From: DATLFA01 sp039934635
GTDB lineage: Bacteria; Actinomycetota; Acidimicrobiia; Acidimicrobiales; WLNW01
Reading direction: 5' to 3'
Assembly (NCBI GenBank): GCA_039934635.1
Contig: JBDTLT010000297.1
Location: 1 to 6,154, forward strand
Length of the DNA: 6,154 nt
Of the stretch, positions 1 through 6,154 are shown piece by piece. The notes beneath the pieces were generated by a model. It was given only the letters and a program-made list of their open reading frames with translations. It was not told the DNA's origin and searched no databases. Within the stretch, counting starts at the first letter, position 1. Every line of letters starts with the position of its first letter. A program made the position numbers and the translations under genes.

Positions 1-59
1 CTTTCCGCCGGTGCTCGTAAAGACCCTTTCCGCGCCGTGCTCCTAAACATCCTTTCCGC
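1..59. repeat. Period-26 direct repeat upstream of the c-di-GMP gene, cut by window edge
   Basis: Positions 11-33 and 37-59 are two direct copies of a 23-base element that match at 20 of 23 positions by eye. Each has GTGCTC (11-16, 37-42), then TAAA (18-21, 44-47), then CTTTCCGC (26-33, 52-59). A further CTTTCCGC at 1-8 looks like the end of an earlier copy lying mostly outside the window, with spacing 25 rather than 26. The similarity stops after 59. The last copy ends 72 bases before the GTG start of the PAS-GAF-GGDEF-EAL gene. The period of about 2.5 helical turns would suit repeated sites for a regulator, or stacked promoter elements. TAAAG followed by GCTCCTAA loosely recalls flagellar sigma-28 promoters (TAAAG..., GCCGATAA), but only 5 of 8 bases match in the second box and the spacing is longer. 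Function is inference; the repeat itself is directly seen. Confidence 0.7.
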
Positions 60-131
60 CCTACCGCCGCCCACCCCTGTGCCGTACCATGCAATTGCGC
101 CTAACTTCGGCCAGCTGGAGACACTGCACAG
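60..131 (+). promoter_or_regulatory. Leader and probable promoter/RBS region of the GGDEF-EAL gene
   Basis: This non-coding stretch lies between the tandem repeat and the GTG at 132. It is less G+C-rich than the genes and holds two TANNNT-type possible -10 hexamers, TACCAT (85-90) and TAACTT (102-107), neither with a convincing -35 partner. GGAG at 117-120 is the only Shine-Dalgarno-like sequence and sits 11 bases before the start codon, slightly far. Two perfect 8-base palindromes, GCAATTGC (91-98) and CCAGCTGG (111-118), could be operator halves or chance. An in-frame TAA at 102-104 closes the reading frame upstream, so the coding start must lie downstream of it. Confidence 0.4.
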
Positions 132-2726
132 GTGGTTGCTGCGACATCTGAACCATCTCCTGATCTCGAGCCAGATCAGGCTGCGGCGATTGTGTCTCGC
201 GCGCCGATCGGCGTCGCCGAGCTCGATTCCAACATGAATCTGCGCTGGGCCAACGACCTCTTCGCGTCGATCGCGGGCTATGGCGCCGACGAAGACAATC
301 CCCGCTTCGCGTTCGACTTCGTGCACCCGAGCGATCAAGGCCAGCTATTCGTCCCGCCCACCGAGGGCGTCGTCGTCGCGCGCTGCCGCACCCGCGTCAT
401 CGACGGCGAAGTGCAGGGCGTGCGCATCACGCTCAAGCGTTCCGACCTTCAGAACACGACGATCGTCATCGCGTTCGTCGAGCCGCTCGACACGCCGCAA
501 GCGCCGATGTTGAGCGATCTCTACGAGGCGACCCGCAGCTACTCCGCGCTCTTCCAAAACCTCACCGACATCGTCGCCGTGTGCGACGCCGACGGGCACA
601 TCAAGATGGTGTTGCCCGGCACGGCGACCGTGCTCGGTTGGGACGCTCGCTCGTTGAACGAACGGGTGCTCTGGGATTTCTGCCACCCCGACGAGATCGA
701 CCAAGCCAAAGCAGCGTTCGAGCTCATGACCCACATGCCGGGCGTGCCGATCACGCGGGAGTTCCGCATGCTGCACGCCGCCGGCACATGGTGTTGGCTC
801 AACCTCAAAGGTGTGAGCCTGCTCGGTGATCCGCAGATCGGCAGCGTGATCCTCATCGCCAACGATGTGACCGAACGCCGGCAGGCCGAGGCCCTACAAC
901 GCAACCAGAGCGAGATCTTCGAGCTCATCGCCTGCCGCGCAAAGATCGAATTGATCCTGGCCCGCATCTCGCAGCTCGTCGAAGAAAACACCCAAGGCGC
1001 GCGCGCCGGCATCTTCGTGCTCGACGACGACCGCCTCAAGCTCGGTATCGCGCCGCGCGTACCGGGGCCGCTCGTCGACAGCATCGTGGGCACCGGTCGG
1101 CGCCGCTGGTTCGGCGCGATCCGCAGCGCACTGACCGAACAGCGGATGACCATCGTCGAGGACACCACGTCGAGCGAGTTGTACATCGACCATCGACAGC
1201 TGCTCGAAGACGTGGGCATCCGCTCATCGATCGCCGTGCCCATCGCCGACGACGACGAGTCGCTCGCCGGTGTGCTCAGCGTCTACTTCGACTCGCCGCG
1301 CTACACATCCGAAGGCGAACGCACCGTCGCGGAGAACGCAGCTCGGCTCGCCGCGATCGCGCTCCAGCGTCACCGTGCCGACGAGCGCCTGTCGCATCTC
1401 GCGCACCACGACAAATTGACCAACCTGCCCAACCGCGCGCTGCTGCAAGAAAAGCTCGAGGAGGGCATCCGTTACGCCCGCCAGCATCGTTCGTCGGTGG
1501 CGGTCATGTTCCTCGATCTCGACAACTTCAAGATCGTCAACGACAGCTTCGGCCACGCGACCGGCGACCAACTGTTGATCCGCTTCGCCGAGCGGTTGCG
1601 CACGTTGGTGCGGCCCAACGACATCCTCGGCCGTTTCGGCGGCGACGAGTTCGTGGTGTTGCTCGAACACGTGCAAAACGCCGAAGACGCCATCCCGGTC
1701 GCCGAGCGACTACTCGAAGACCTCAAGCGCCCGTTCCACATCAAGGGCCGCAACGTCTTTCTCACCGTGAGTGTCGGCATCGCCGTGTCCAACAAGGGTC
1801 GCGACTCGGGCGAGATCCTGTTGCGCAACGCGGACTCCGCCATGTACAAGGCCAAGGGCCGCGGCCGGTCGCGCATCGAGGTCTTTGCCGATGCCTTGAC
1901 CGCAACGGCGTCGGCCCGCTTGCTGCTCGAAGGCGACCTGCGCCAGGCGATCGAGCGCGAGCAGTTCATCCTCCACTGGCAACCCAAGATCGCGCTCGAC
2001 ACCGGTCGCATCGTCAGCGCCGAGGCGTTGGTGCGCTGGGCCCACCCCAGCCGCGGCATGCTCGAACCCGCCGAGTTCATCCACGTCGCCGAAGAACTCG
2101 AGATCATCGACGAGATCGGCCAGTGGGTGCTCGAAGAAGCAATCCGTCAGCGCATCAACTGGGACAGCGAACACGGCGACGAAGCGCCCTGGTCGATCGC
2201 GGTCAACGTGTCGGCGCTGCAACTCTCGGCGCCGCGTGCGGCCGAGACCGTCGCGATGGTGCTCGAACGATTCGACTGGCCGGCCGAGCGCCTCGTGCTC
2301 GAGCTCACCGAGAGCGTGCTCATGGACGAAGTGTCCGAGGCCGCGCCGGTGTTGCTGCGCCTCAAGGAGAGCGGCATTCAGATCGCTATCGACGACTTCG
2401 GCACCGGCTATTCGTCGTTGTCGTACCTGCATCGCTTTCCTGTCGATCAGGTCAAGCTCGACAAATCGTTCGTCGACAACATCAACTCCGACGGCGAAGG
2501 CTCCCCCATCGCCCGCGCGGTCATCAACATGGCCCATGCGCTCGGCATCAGTGTCACCGCCGAAGGCGTCGAGACGATCGAGCAAGCACGAGGGCTGCGC
2601 GTGCTCGGCTGCGAACGAGCGCAAGGCTTCTTGTTCGGTCGCCCTGTCGCGGCAAACGAGTTTTCCGCGCTGTTGCGCAAGAAGCCCCGCTTCGTCACGC
2701 TCGCCGAAGGCGTCACTGCCGCCTAA
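132..2726 (+). CDS. PAS-PAS-GAF-GGDEF-EAL c-di-GMP cyclase/phosphodiesterase
   Basis: A predicted soluble cytoplasmic signalling enzyme of 864 residues that makes and/or degrades cyclic di-GMP. Domains in order: a divergent PAS (about 18-120), a second PAS (about 135-250, ending NDVTERR at 244-250), GAF (about 261-415), GGDEF (about 418-582) and EAL (about 595-850). The cyclase part has DKLTNLPNR (427-435), Asp462 in DLDNFK, the GGDEF motif at 503-507 and ADSAMYKAK (567-575). R494-P-N-D497, five residues before GGDEF, fits the RxxD inhibitory site. The phosphodiesterase part keeps EAL at 631-633, Asn692, Glu724 (ELTES), DDFGTGYSS (754-762), Lys775, Glu811 and Gln831, so both activities look possible. 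No transmembrane segment or signal peptide is seen. The GTG at 132 is chosen because an in-frame stop lies at 102-104 and the first Met (residue 35) falls inside PAS1; GTG at 192 is the alternative. The sensed signal cannot be read from the sequence. Confidence 0.95.
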   Translation: MVAATSEPSPDLEPDQAAAIVSRAPIGVAELDSNMNLRWANDLFASIAGYGADEDNPRFAFDFVHPSDQGQLFVPPTEGVVVARCRTRVIDGEVQGVRITLKRSDLQNTTIVIAFVEPLDTPQAPMLSDLYEATRSYSALFQNLTDIVAVCDADGHIKMVLPGTATVLGWDARSLNERVLWDFCHPDEIDQAKAAFELMTHMPGVPITREFRMLHAAGTWCWLNLKGVSLLGDPQIGSVILIANDVTERRQAEALQRNQSEIFELIACRAKIELILARISQLVEENTQGARAGIFVLDDDRLKLGIAPRVPGPLVDSIVGTGRRRWFGAIRSALTEQRMTIVEDTTSSELYIDHRQLLEDVGIRSSIAVPIADDDESLAGVLSVYFDSPRYTSEGERTVAENAARLAAIALQRHRADERLSHLAHHDKLTNLPNRALLQEKLEEGIRYARQHRSSVAVMFLDLDNFKIVNDSFGHATGDQLLIRFAERLRTLVRPNDILGRFGGDEFVVLLEHVQNAEDAIPVAERLLEDLKRPFHIKGRNVFLTVSVGIAVSNKGRDSGEILLRNADSAMYKAKGRGRSRIEVFADALTATASARLLLEGDLRQAIEREQFILHWQPKIALDTGRIVSAEALVRWAHPSRGMLEPAEFIHVAEELEIIDEIGQWVLEEAIRQRINWDSEHGDEAPWSIAVNVSALQLSAPRAAETVAMVLERFDWPAERLVLELTESVLMDEVSEAAPVLLRLKESGIQIAIDDFGTGYSSLSYLHRFPVDQVKLDKSFVDNINSDGEGSPIARAVINMAHALGISVTAEGVETIEQARGLRVLGCERAQGFLFGRPVAANEFSALLRKKPRFVTLAEGVTAA

Positions 2727-2736
2727 GCGACGGCAG
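2716..2736. terminator. Possible bidirectional hairpin at the convergent stop codons
   Basis: CTGCCG (2716-2721) and CGGCAG (2731-2736) form a perfect 6-base inverted repeat with a 9-base loop that contains both stop codons. The two genes meet tail to tail here, so a symmetric hairpin is in the right place to end or stall transcription from both sides. There is no T-tract on either strand, so it is not a classical intrinsic terminator. T-less hairpins are reported for actinobacteria, but a short stem like this can also arise by chance in G+C-rich DNA. Confidence 0.3.
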
Positions 2737-3787
2737 GCACCCGCAGCAGCAGCGCTTCGAGCAACAGGGCTTCGTTCGGATTGCGGATCAAAGCCTCGGC
2801 CGACGCGGTGATGCGGCCGATCGCTTCGGCCATCGGCGCCGGGTCACGCGTCGTGAGCAATTGATCGCGGTAGACGCCCGCCAACGTGGCCAGGCCGAGA
2901 CGAAGCTCGTCCTCGCGCAACAGCCTCGTCTCGCGCCGATGCCGCTCGTCGAGTTGGCGGCGTCGTGAGCCGCGCGCGCCGAACTGTTCTTCCCACGCGT
3001 CGACGTCGTCGCGTTCACGGGCTTGGCGTTCGTCGAGGGGCACTTGCGCATCGTCGATCAAGGCCCGCAGGTTGGCGACCAGATCGGCCACCGTCGATCC
3101 CGTGCCGTCGAGCCGTGACGGGATGTCGAGCCATGCGTCGCGGCGAGCCACGAAACGCTCGTCGCCGGCGAGGAGTATCGCCCGGTCGACGTTGCCGCCC
3201 GATGCCGTCGCAATGAGCGCGGCGCGCTCGGGTTCGACGCCGGCCGCCGCGAGATGCTCGACGATCGCGCCTTCGGCCACCGGCGGAAAATCGATGCGGA
3301 AACAGCGCGACGCGACCGTCACGTGTTCGGGCGGGACCTCTTCGGACAGGAGGACGAAGATCGAGCTCGGCGGCGGTTCTTCGATGGTCTTGAGCAACGT
3401 CGCGGCCGCTTCGGGCTCGGCCGTATGGAATCGATCGACCACGATCACCTTGCGCCGCCCCTCGATCGGCGAGCGTGAGCCCTCGGTGATGATGATCTCG
3501 GCCTCGGCCCGGCGCAACGTGCGTCCCTCGGGCGCGACGATGACGAGGTCGGGGTGCTGCTCGTTGTGCGCCAACCGGCGATGGCGCGCCCCATCACCGT
3601 CGCTGTGGCCGCGGGCCAGCAACTCACCGGCGAAGATCGCCGCCGCGGCGCGCTTGCCCGCGCCACGGGGCCCGACGAAGAGGTACGCGTGCACGGGCGC
3701 GGTGGTCGCGGCTTCGAGCAACGCGGTCGCGCGCGGTTGACCCACCACCTTTGACCACACCGGCGCGACGTCAGCGTCGTCATTCAT
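2723..3787 (-). CDS. holB: DNA polymerase III delta-prime subunit (clamp loader)
   Basis: A 354-residue AAA+ protein matching delta prime, the clamp-loader subunit that works with tau/gamma and delta to load the beta sliding clamp. Visible: V15-GQP near the N-terminus, a P-loop-like GPRGAGKR (39-46), HPDL (78-81) followed by a PEG turn (86-88), the Walker B strand VIVVD (114-118), LLKTIEEPPP (131-140) and the SRC arginine-finger motif (160-162). These make delta prime a better fit than full-length DnaX, which is usually longer. Unusually, the region between P-loop and HPDL, where many family members have a four-Cys zinc module, has no cysteine; Cys162 is the only one in the protein. A charged stretch at about 251-295 replaces part of the usual C-terminal collar lead-in. 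The ATG overlaps the tmk stop by ATGA and has only weak Shine-Dalgarno complementarity, suggesting translational coupling. The TAG stop overlaps the stop of the convergent gene. Confidence 0.93.
   Translation of the reverse strand: MNDDADVAPVWSKVVGQPRATALLEAATTAPVHAYLFVGPRGAGKRAAAAIFAGELLARGHSDGDGARHRRLAHNEQHPDLVIVAPEGRTLRRAEAEIIITEGSRSPIEGRRKVIVVDRFHTAEPEAAATLLKTIEEPPPSSIFVLLSEEVPPEHVTVASRCFRIDFPPVAEGAIVEHLAAAGVEPERAALIATASGGNVDRAILLAGDERFVARRDAWLDIPSRLDGTGSTVADLVANLRALIDDAQVPLDERQARERDDVDAWEEQFGARGSRRRQLDERHRRETRLLREDELRLGLATLAGVYRDQLLTTRDPAPMAEAIGRITASAEALIRNPNEALLLEALLLRVPAVA
3784..3787 (-). other. ATGA stop/start overlap, tmk to holB
   Basis: On the minus strand the tmk stop TGA and the holB start ATG share bases as ATGA. 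This supports coupled translation by terminating and reinitiating ribosomes and fixes the holB start. No strong Shine-Dalgarno sequence lies just upstream inside tmk. Confidence 0.85.
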
Positions 3788-4392
3788 GGCGCGAGCCGTT
3801 CGTCCAGCACCCGATCGATGCGGGCCGACACCTCTTCGATCGCCCCTTCGCCGTCGATGACCGACCAGCGCTTAGGGTCGGCACCGGCCAGCGAGCGAAA
3901 GCCGTCGCGAACGCGGCGATGGAAGGCCGCCGACTCTGATTCGAGACGGTCGCGTTGACCACCGAGGCGCGCGTCGGCCACGTGATCGGGCACTTCGAGC
4001 AACAACACGAGGTCGCCGCGAAGACCGCCCGTGGCGAAGTCGAGCACCCGTGCGAGTTCTTCGAGGTCGAGGCCGCGTCCGAAGCCTTGGTAGGCGAGCG
4101 CGGAGTCGACGAATCGGTCACAGACCACGTCTCGGCCCGCGTCGAGCGCGGGTTCGATGATGGCGCGCACATGCTGCGCCTTGTCCGCCGCGATCAGCAA
4201 TGCCTCGGCGCGAGCCTCGAGGTGATGCGTGTCGGGGTCGAGCACGATCTGACGCATGATCTTGCCGAGCTCGGTCGCGCCGGGCTCGAACGTGAACAGC
4301 GCGTCGAGTCGTTCCGCGAGGAGGCGGGCTTGCGTCGACTTGCCACAGGCTTCACCGCCTTCGAAGACGATGAAGCGACCCCGAGGATTCAT
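3784..4392 (-). CDS. tmk: Thymidylate kinase (dTMP kinase)
   Basis: A cytoplasmic 202-residue P-loop kinase that phosphorylates dTMP to dTDP with ATP, an essential step towards dTTP. The length is normal for a stand-alone enzyme. The P-loop is EGGEACGKST (11-20). The substrate-binding motif DRFVDSALAYQG runs 92-103, followed by GRG (105-107), and a lid-like segment has RDRLESES with the later FHRRVRDGFRSLA. Alanine and cysteine occupy the P-loop positions before GKS instead of a basic residue, so catalytic arginines are expected in the lid, as in the E. coli-type enzymes. The usual TREPGGT loop reads TFEPGAT (34-40), with Phe in place of Arg. The ATG lies one strand before the P-loop and overlaps the stop of the MFS gene by ATGA; tmk in turn overlaps holB. 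Identification is firm. Confidence 0.96.
   Translation of the reverse strand: MNPRGRFIVFEGGEACGKSTQARLLAERLDALFTFEPGATELGKIMRQIVLDPDTHHLEARAEALLIAADKAQHVRAIIEPALDAGRDVVCDRFVDSALAYQGFGRGLDLEELARVLDFATGGLRGDLVLLLEVPDHVADARLGGQRDRLESESAAFHRRVRDGFRSLAGADPKRWSVIDGEGAIEEVSARIDRVLDERLAP
4389..4392 (-). other. ATGA stop/start overlap, MFS to tmk
   Basis: On the minus strand the MFS stop TGA and the tmk start ATG share bases as ATGA. No good Shine-Dalgarno sequence precedes the tmk ATG, so tmk translation probably depends on ribosomes finishing the transporter gene. In some actinobacteria the two proteins are fused at this junction (recalled knowledge). Confidence 0.85.
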
Positions 4393-5882
4393 CGGACCGG
4401 TTCGACCATCTCGAGCTCGGCCAATTCGTCCCGGAGATCGATGATGACACGCCGGCGCTCACCGGCGCGCAACGTCCACCACGAGAGGGTCGCGGCGAGC
4501 AGGATGATCAACCCCGCGAGCCAAAGCGTCAACCGAACACCGGGCACGTCGATGTTGAACCCCAGCGGCGCGACGCGCCCATCCCACAAGCGGTTGGACA
4601 GGCTGTCGAGCCCTTCTGAAAGGAAGGGGCCGACCGCCATCGCCAGCAGAAGGCAGAGCCGAACCAGCGAGTACAGCGCGGTGAACACACGACCGCGCAA
4701 CGCGTCGCCCACGTTCTCGTGCAGCAACGTGAAGCCGAGTACATAGATGGTGCCGGCGCCGATGCCCATGAACGCCACGAGAAACACCGCGGGCGTGAGC
4801 GTGGATGTGGACGCCGCGCCGATCAGCGCGCTGCCCGACAGCACCATGCCACCGGTGAACAACCACTCTTTGGGCACATACGACTGGACGAGCGACAGCG
4901 TCAGGACGCCGATCGCCACACCGACGCCCAGCGCGAACGTCACGGAGCCATAGCCCGGATCGCCGGCGCCGAGCACTTGGCGCACGAAGGTCGGGCCGAG
5001 CGGAATGAGCATTCCTCCGCCGATCAGGCTGCAGGCCAACCCGATGTTGACCGCCCGCACGACGGGGCTGATGAAGATGAAGTGCCAACCCTCTTTGAGA
5101 TCGCGCAGCGTCGAGCCGGGGTCGAAGCGACGGCCATTGGTACTGACGGCGACTTCGCGTTCGGCTTTGCGAATCGGCAATCGCCACACGATGCAGGCGG
5201 TGAAGAGGAACGTCAGCGCGTTGAAATAGAACGCGAGGCCGAGGCGGTCGAAGTGCATCGAGTTCAACGCGGAGAAGCCGGTGAACCAACCGGCCATTTT
5301 CGCAAAGAGGATGAGCAAGCCCGCGCCGACGGGGAACGTGCCGTACGCGGCCACGAGCGAGAGCGAGTTCGCCGACGTGAGGTAGCTCTTGGGTACGAGA
5401 TTCGGAACGCTCGCTTCTTTGGCGGGCGACCACAACAAGGTGAAGACCTCGAGCACCAGCGACGCCACGATCAACCCGGGCACCGAGTCGACGAAGGGCA
5501 AGGCGATCATCACGCCCGCACGAGCGAGATCGCAGGTAATCATCACCTTCTTGCGGTCCCATCGATCGACGAGCACGCCCGCCCACGGCGCGAGGAAGAA
5601 CCCGGGAGCGACGCGGGCGCCGAGAACCAGCCCGACCGCCACGCCTTCGGCGCGCCGGCTGACCGCCGCCGCCAGTGCGGTGATCGCCATGAGGCCGAGC
5701 CAGTCGCCCGTCGCGGATACGACCTGGGCGAGCCACAGGCGGAAGAACGCGGGGGTCCCGAAGATGCGCAACGCGCGCTCATCGCGCGCCCCATCCGCCG
5801 ACTCAGCGGGTGGGGCCAACGCCGGTGGATCGTCGCCGCCTACGGCTCCAGAAGCCTCGAACGGCTGGATCATCCCCTCCAC
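4389..5882 (-). CDS. 12-TM major facilitator superfamily transporter (MFS_3/EntS-like)
   Basis: An integral membrane protein of 497 residues from the GTG, or 494 from the ATG at 5873. A hydrophilic N-terminal tail of about 45 residues, rich in Ala, Pro, Asp and Glu, precedes roughly twelve hydrophobic segments near residues 47-73, 81-105, 115-131, 136-152, 171-197, 214-234, 275-298, 313-334, 340-357, 363-385, 400-420 and 448-468. The loop after segment 2 has DRWDRKK (106-112), an MFS motif A variant, and SPAKEASVPNLVP (152-164) is typical of the EntS-like/MFS_3 group. The central loop (about 236-270) and the C-terminal tail (about 471-497, acidic) are probably cytoplasmic. Substrate is unknown; efflux is the usual role of this group. 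The gene lies 47 bases after topA and overlaps tmk by ATGA. In Streptomyces-type genomes a homologous MFS domain is fused to the N-terminus of Tmk (recalled knowledge), so this gene may be functionally tied to Tmk rather than being a chance passenger. Confidence 0.92.
   Translation of the reverse strand: MEGMIQPFEASGAVGGDDPPALAPPAESADGARDERALRIFGTPAFFRLWLAQVVSATGDWLGLMAITALAAAVSRRAEGVAVGLVLGARVAPGFFLAPWAGVLVDRWDRKKVMITCDLARAGVMIALPFVDSVPGLIVASLVLEVFTLLWSPAKEASVPNLVPKSYLTSANSLSLVAAYGTFPVGAGLLILFAKMAGWFTGFSALNSMHFDRLGLAFYFNALTFLFTACIVWRLPIRKAEREVAVSTNGRRFDPGSTLRDLKEGWHFIFISPVVRAVNIGLACSLIGGGMLIPLGPTFVRQVLGAGDPGYGSVTFALGVGVAIGVLTLSLVQSYVPKEWLFTGGMVLSGSALIGAASTSTLTPAVFLVAFMGIGAGTIYVLGFTLLHENVGDALRGRVFTALYSLVRLCLLLAMAVGPFLSEGLDSLSNRLWDGRVAPLGFNIDVPGVRLTLWLAGLIILLAATLSWWTLRAGERRRVIIDLRDELAELEMVEPVR
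5874..5882 (-). promoter_or_regulatory. Purine-rich site that leaves the MFS start ambiguous
   Basis: On the minus strand a GTG (5882-5880) is followed by GGAGGGG (5880-5874), which abuts an ATG (5873-5871) in the same frame. GGAGG is a strong Shine-Dalgarno match but lies only 2 bases before the ATG, too close for normal use, while the GTG has no such sequence upstream. Translation may start at either codon; they differ by three residues. The 47-base gap before it (5883-5929) has an imperfect GC-rich inverted repeat but no T-run and no convincing promoter. Confidence 0.4.
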
Positions 5883-5929
5883 GTTAGAACGCGGCGGGCC
5901 TCCGCTCCCGTTTTGGCCGCCGACGACGG

Positions 5930-6154
5930 TTATTTCTTGGCCGGCTTCTTCGCCGCGCCGGCCTTCGCGGCCTTGCGCGTGGCCTTCTTGGCCGGTGCCT
6001 TGGCCCGTTTGACCGTCGGCCGAGCCGTCGCCTTTTTTGTCGTACCGCGCCCGCGCTTGGCCGGTCGGGGCTCGGCGGCGCGCCGTTCGGCGAGGAGTTC
6101 GCAGGCCCGCTCGAGGGTCAGTTCTTCGACCATGTCGCCCTTGCGCAGCGACGC
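5930..6154 (-). CDS. topA: DNA topoisomerase I, C-terminal end (partial)
   Basis: The last 74 codons and TAA stop of a gene whose start lies beyond the right edge. The first visible residues, ASLRKGD then LTLERACELLAERRA, match the end of the C-terminal repeat domain of actinobacterial type IA topoisomerase, which relaxes negative supercoils. The remaining 45 or so residues are a low-complexity basic tail rich in Lys, Ala, Arg and Pro, ending AAKKPAKK. Lysine-rich TopA tails are known in actinobacteria such as Streptomyces and Mycobacterium, where they aid DNA binding and processivity. The catalytic Tyr domain is not in the window. No clear terminator separates it from the MFS gene 47 bases downstream, so it may head the topA-MFS-tmk-holB transcript. 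A histone-like basic protein is an alternative for the tail alone, but the preceding SLRKGD segment and the neighbours favour TopA. Confidence 0.9.
   Translation of the reverse strand, partial: ASLRKGDMVEELTLERACELLAERRAAEPRPAKRGRGTTKKATARPTVKRAKAPAKKATRKAAKAGAAKKPAKK

Noticed and set aside
1..59. CRISPR array as an explanation of the direct repeats
   Set aside because: The units are nearly continuous at a period of 26 with only about 3 bases between copies, so there are no spacers, and no cas gene is present.
37..237. 66-codon plus-strand open frame over the leader
   Set aside because: It starts in the repeat block and runs out of frame into the GGDEF-EAL gene, with no Shine-Dalgarno sequence or recognisable content.
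1710..2624. 304-codon open frame on the minus strand opposite the GGDEF-EAL gene
   Set aside because: It lies wholly inside a gene with clear catalytic motifs, shows no family motif and is rich in His, Asp and Arg, as expected of an antisense shadow in G+C-rich DNA.
2886..3740. 284-codon open frame on the plus strand opposite holB
   Set aside because: Ser/Arg-rich low-complexity translation with no motif, fully contained in holB, which has the P-loop and SRC motif.
3955..4746. 263-codon plus-strand open frame across tmk and the MFS gene
   Set aside because: It spans two well-supported minus-strand genes and has no recognisable domain; antisense shadow.
5883..5929. Terminator or separate promoter between topA and the MFS gene
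   Set aside because: The imperfect GC-rich inverted repeat has no T-run, and the single TAACGT hexamer has no -35 partner at the right distance.
5389..6012. 207-codon plus-strand open frame across the MFS start and topA end
   Set aside because: Ser/Thr/Pro/Arg-rich translation with no motif; its right part is the antisense of the lysine-rich TopA tail.

Overview
The window is G+C-rich DNA with strongly G/C-biased third codon positions and almost no non-coding space. It most likely comes from an actinobacterium. The gene set topA, MFS transporter, tmk, holB in one direction is an actinobacterial arrangement. TopA ends in a Lys/Ala/Pro-rich tail typical of that phylum. Acidimicrobiia (Ilumatobacter/Iamia-like) is my best guess from the wording of the Tmk and delta-prime proteins, but this is inference.

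Layout, left to right. Positions 1-131 are a leader with a period-26 tandem repeat (boxes GTGCTC, TAAA, CTTTCCGC) cut by the window edge. Positions 132-2726 (+) encode an 864-residue soluble PAS-PAS-GAF-GGDEF-EAL protein, a c-di-GMP turnover enzyme whose cyclase signature, product-inhibition site and EAL catalytic set are all intact. The other genes run on the minus strand, transcribed from the right edge inward: the 3' end of topA (6154-5930), a 12-TM MFS transporter (5882-4389), tmk (4392-3784) and holB (3787-2723). MFS/tmk and tmk/holB each overlap by ATGA, so the three genes look translationally coupled.

The two transcription units converge and their stop codons overlap (CTAA, 2723-2726). 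A short GC-rich inverted repeat is centred on the shared stops. The minus-strand block joins DNA topology (TopA), dTDP supply (Tmk) and the replication clamp loader (delta prime) with a transporter of unknown substrate. In Streptomyces and relatives the MFS and Tmk parts occur as one fused polypeptide (recalled knowledge), so the overlapping but separate pair here is the most thought-provoking feature. I see no mobile element, CRISPR array, RNA gene or defence system, and no clear new system. The best leads are the tandem repeat before the c-di-GMP gene and the MFS-Tmk coupling.
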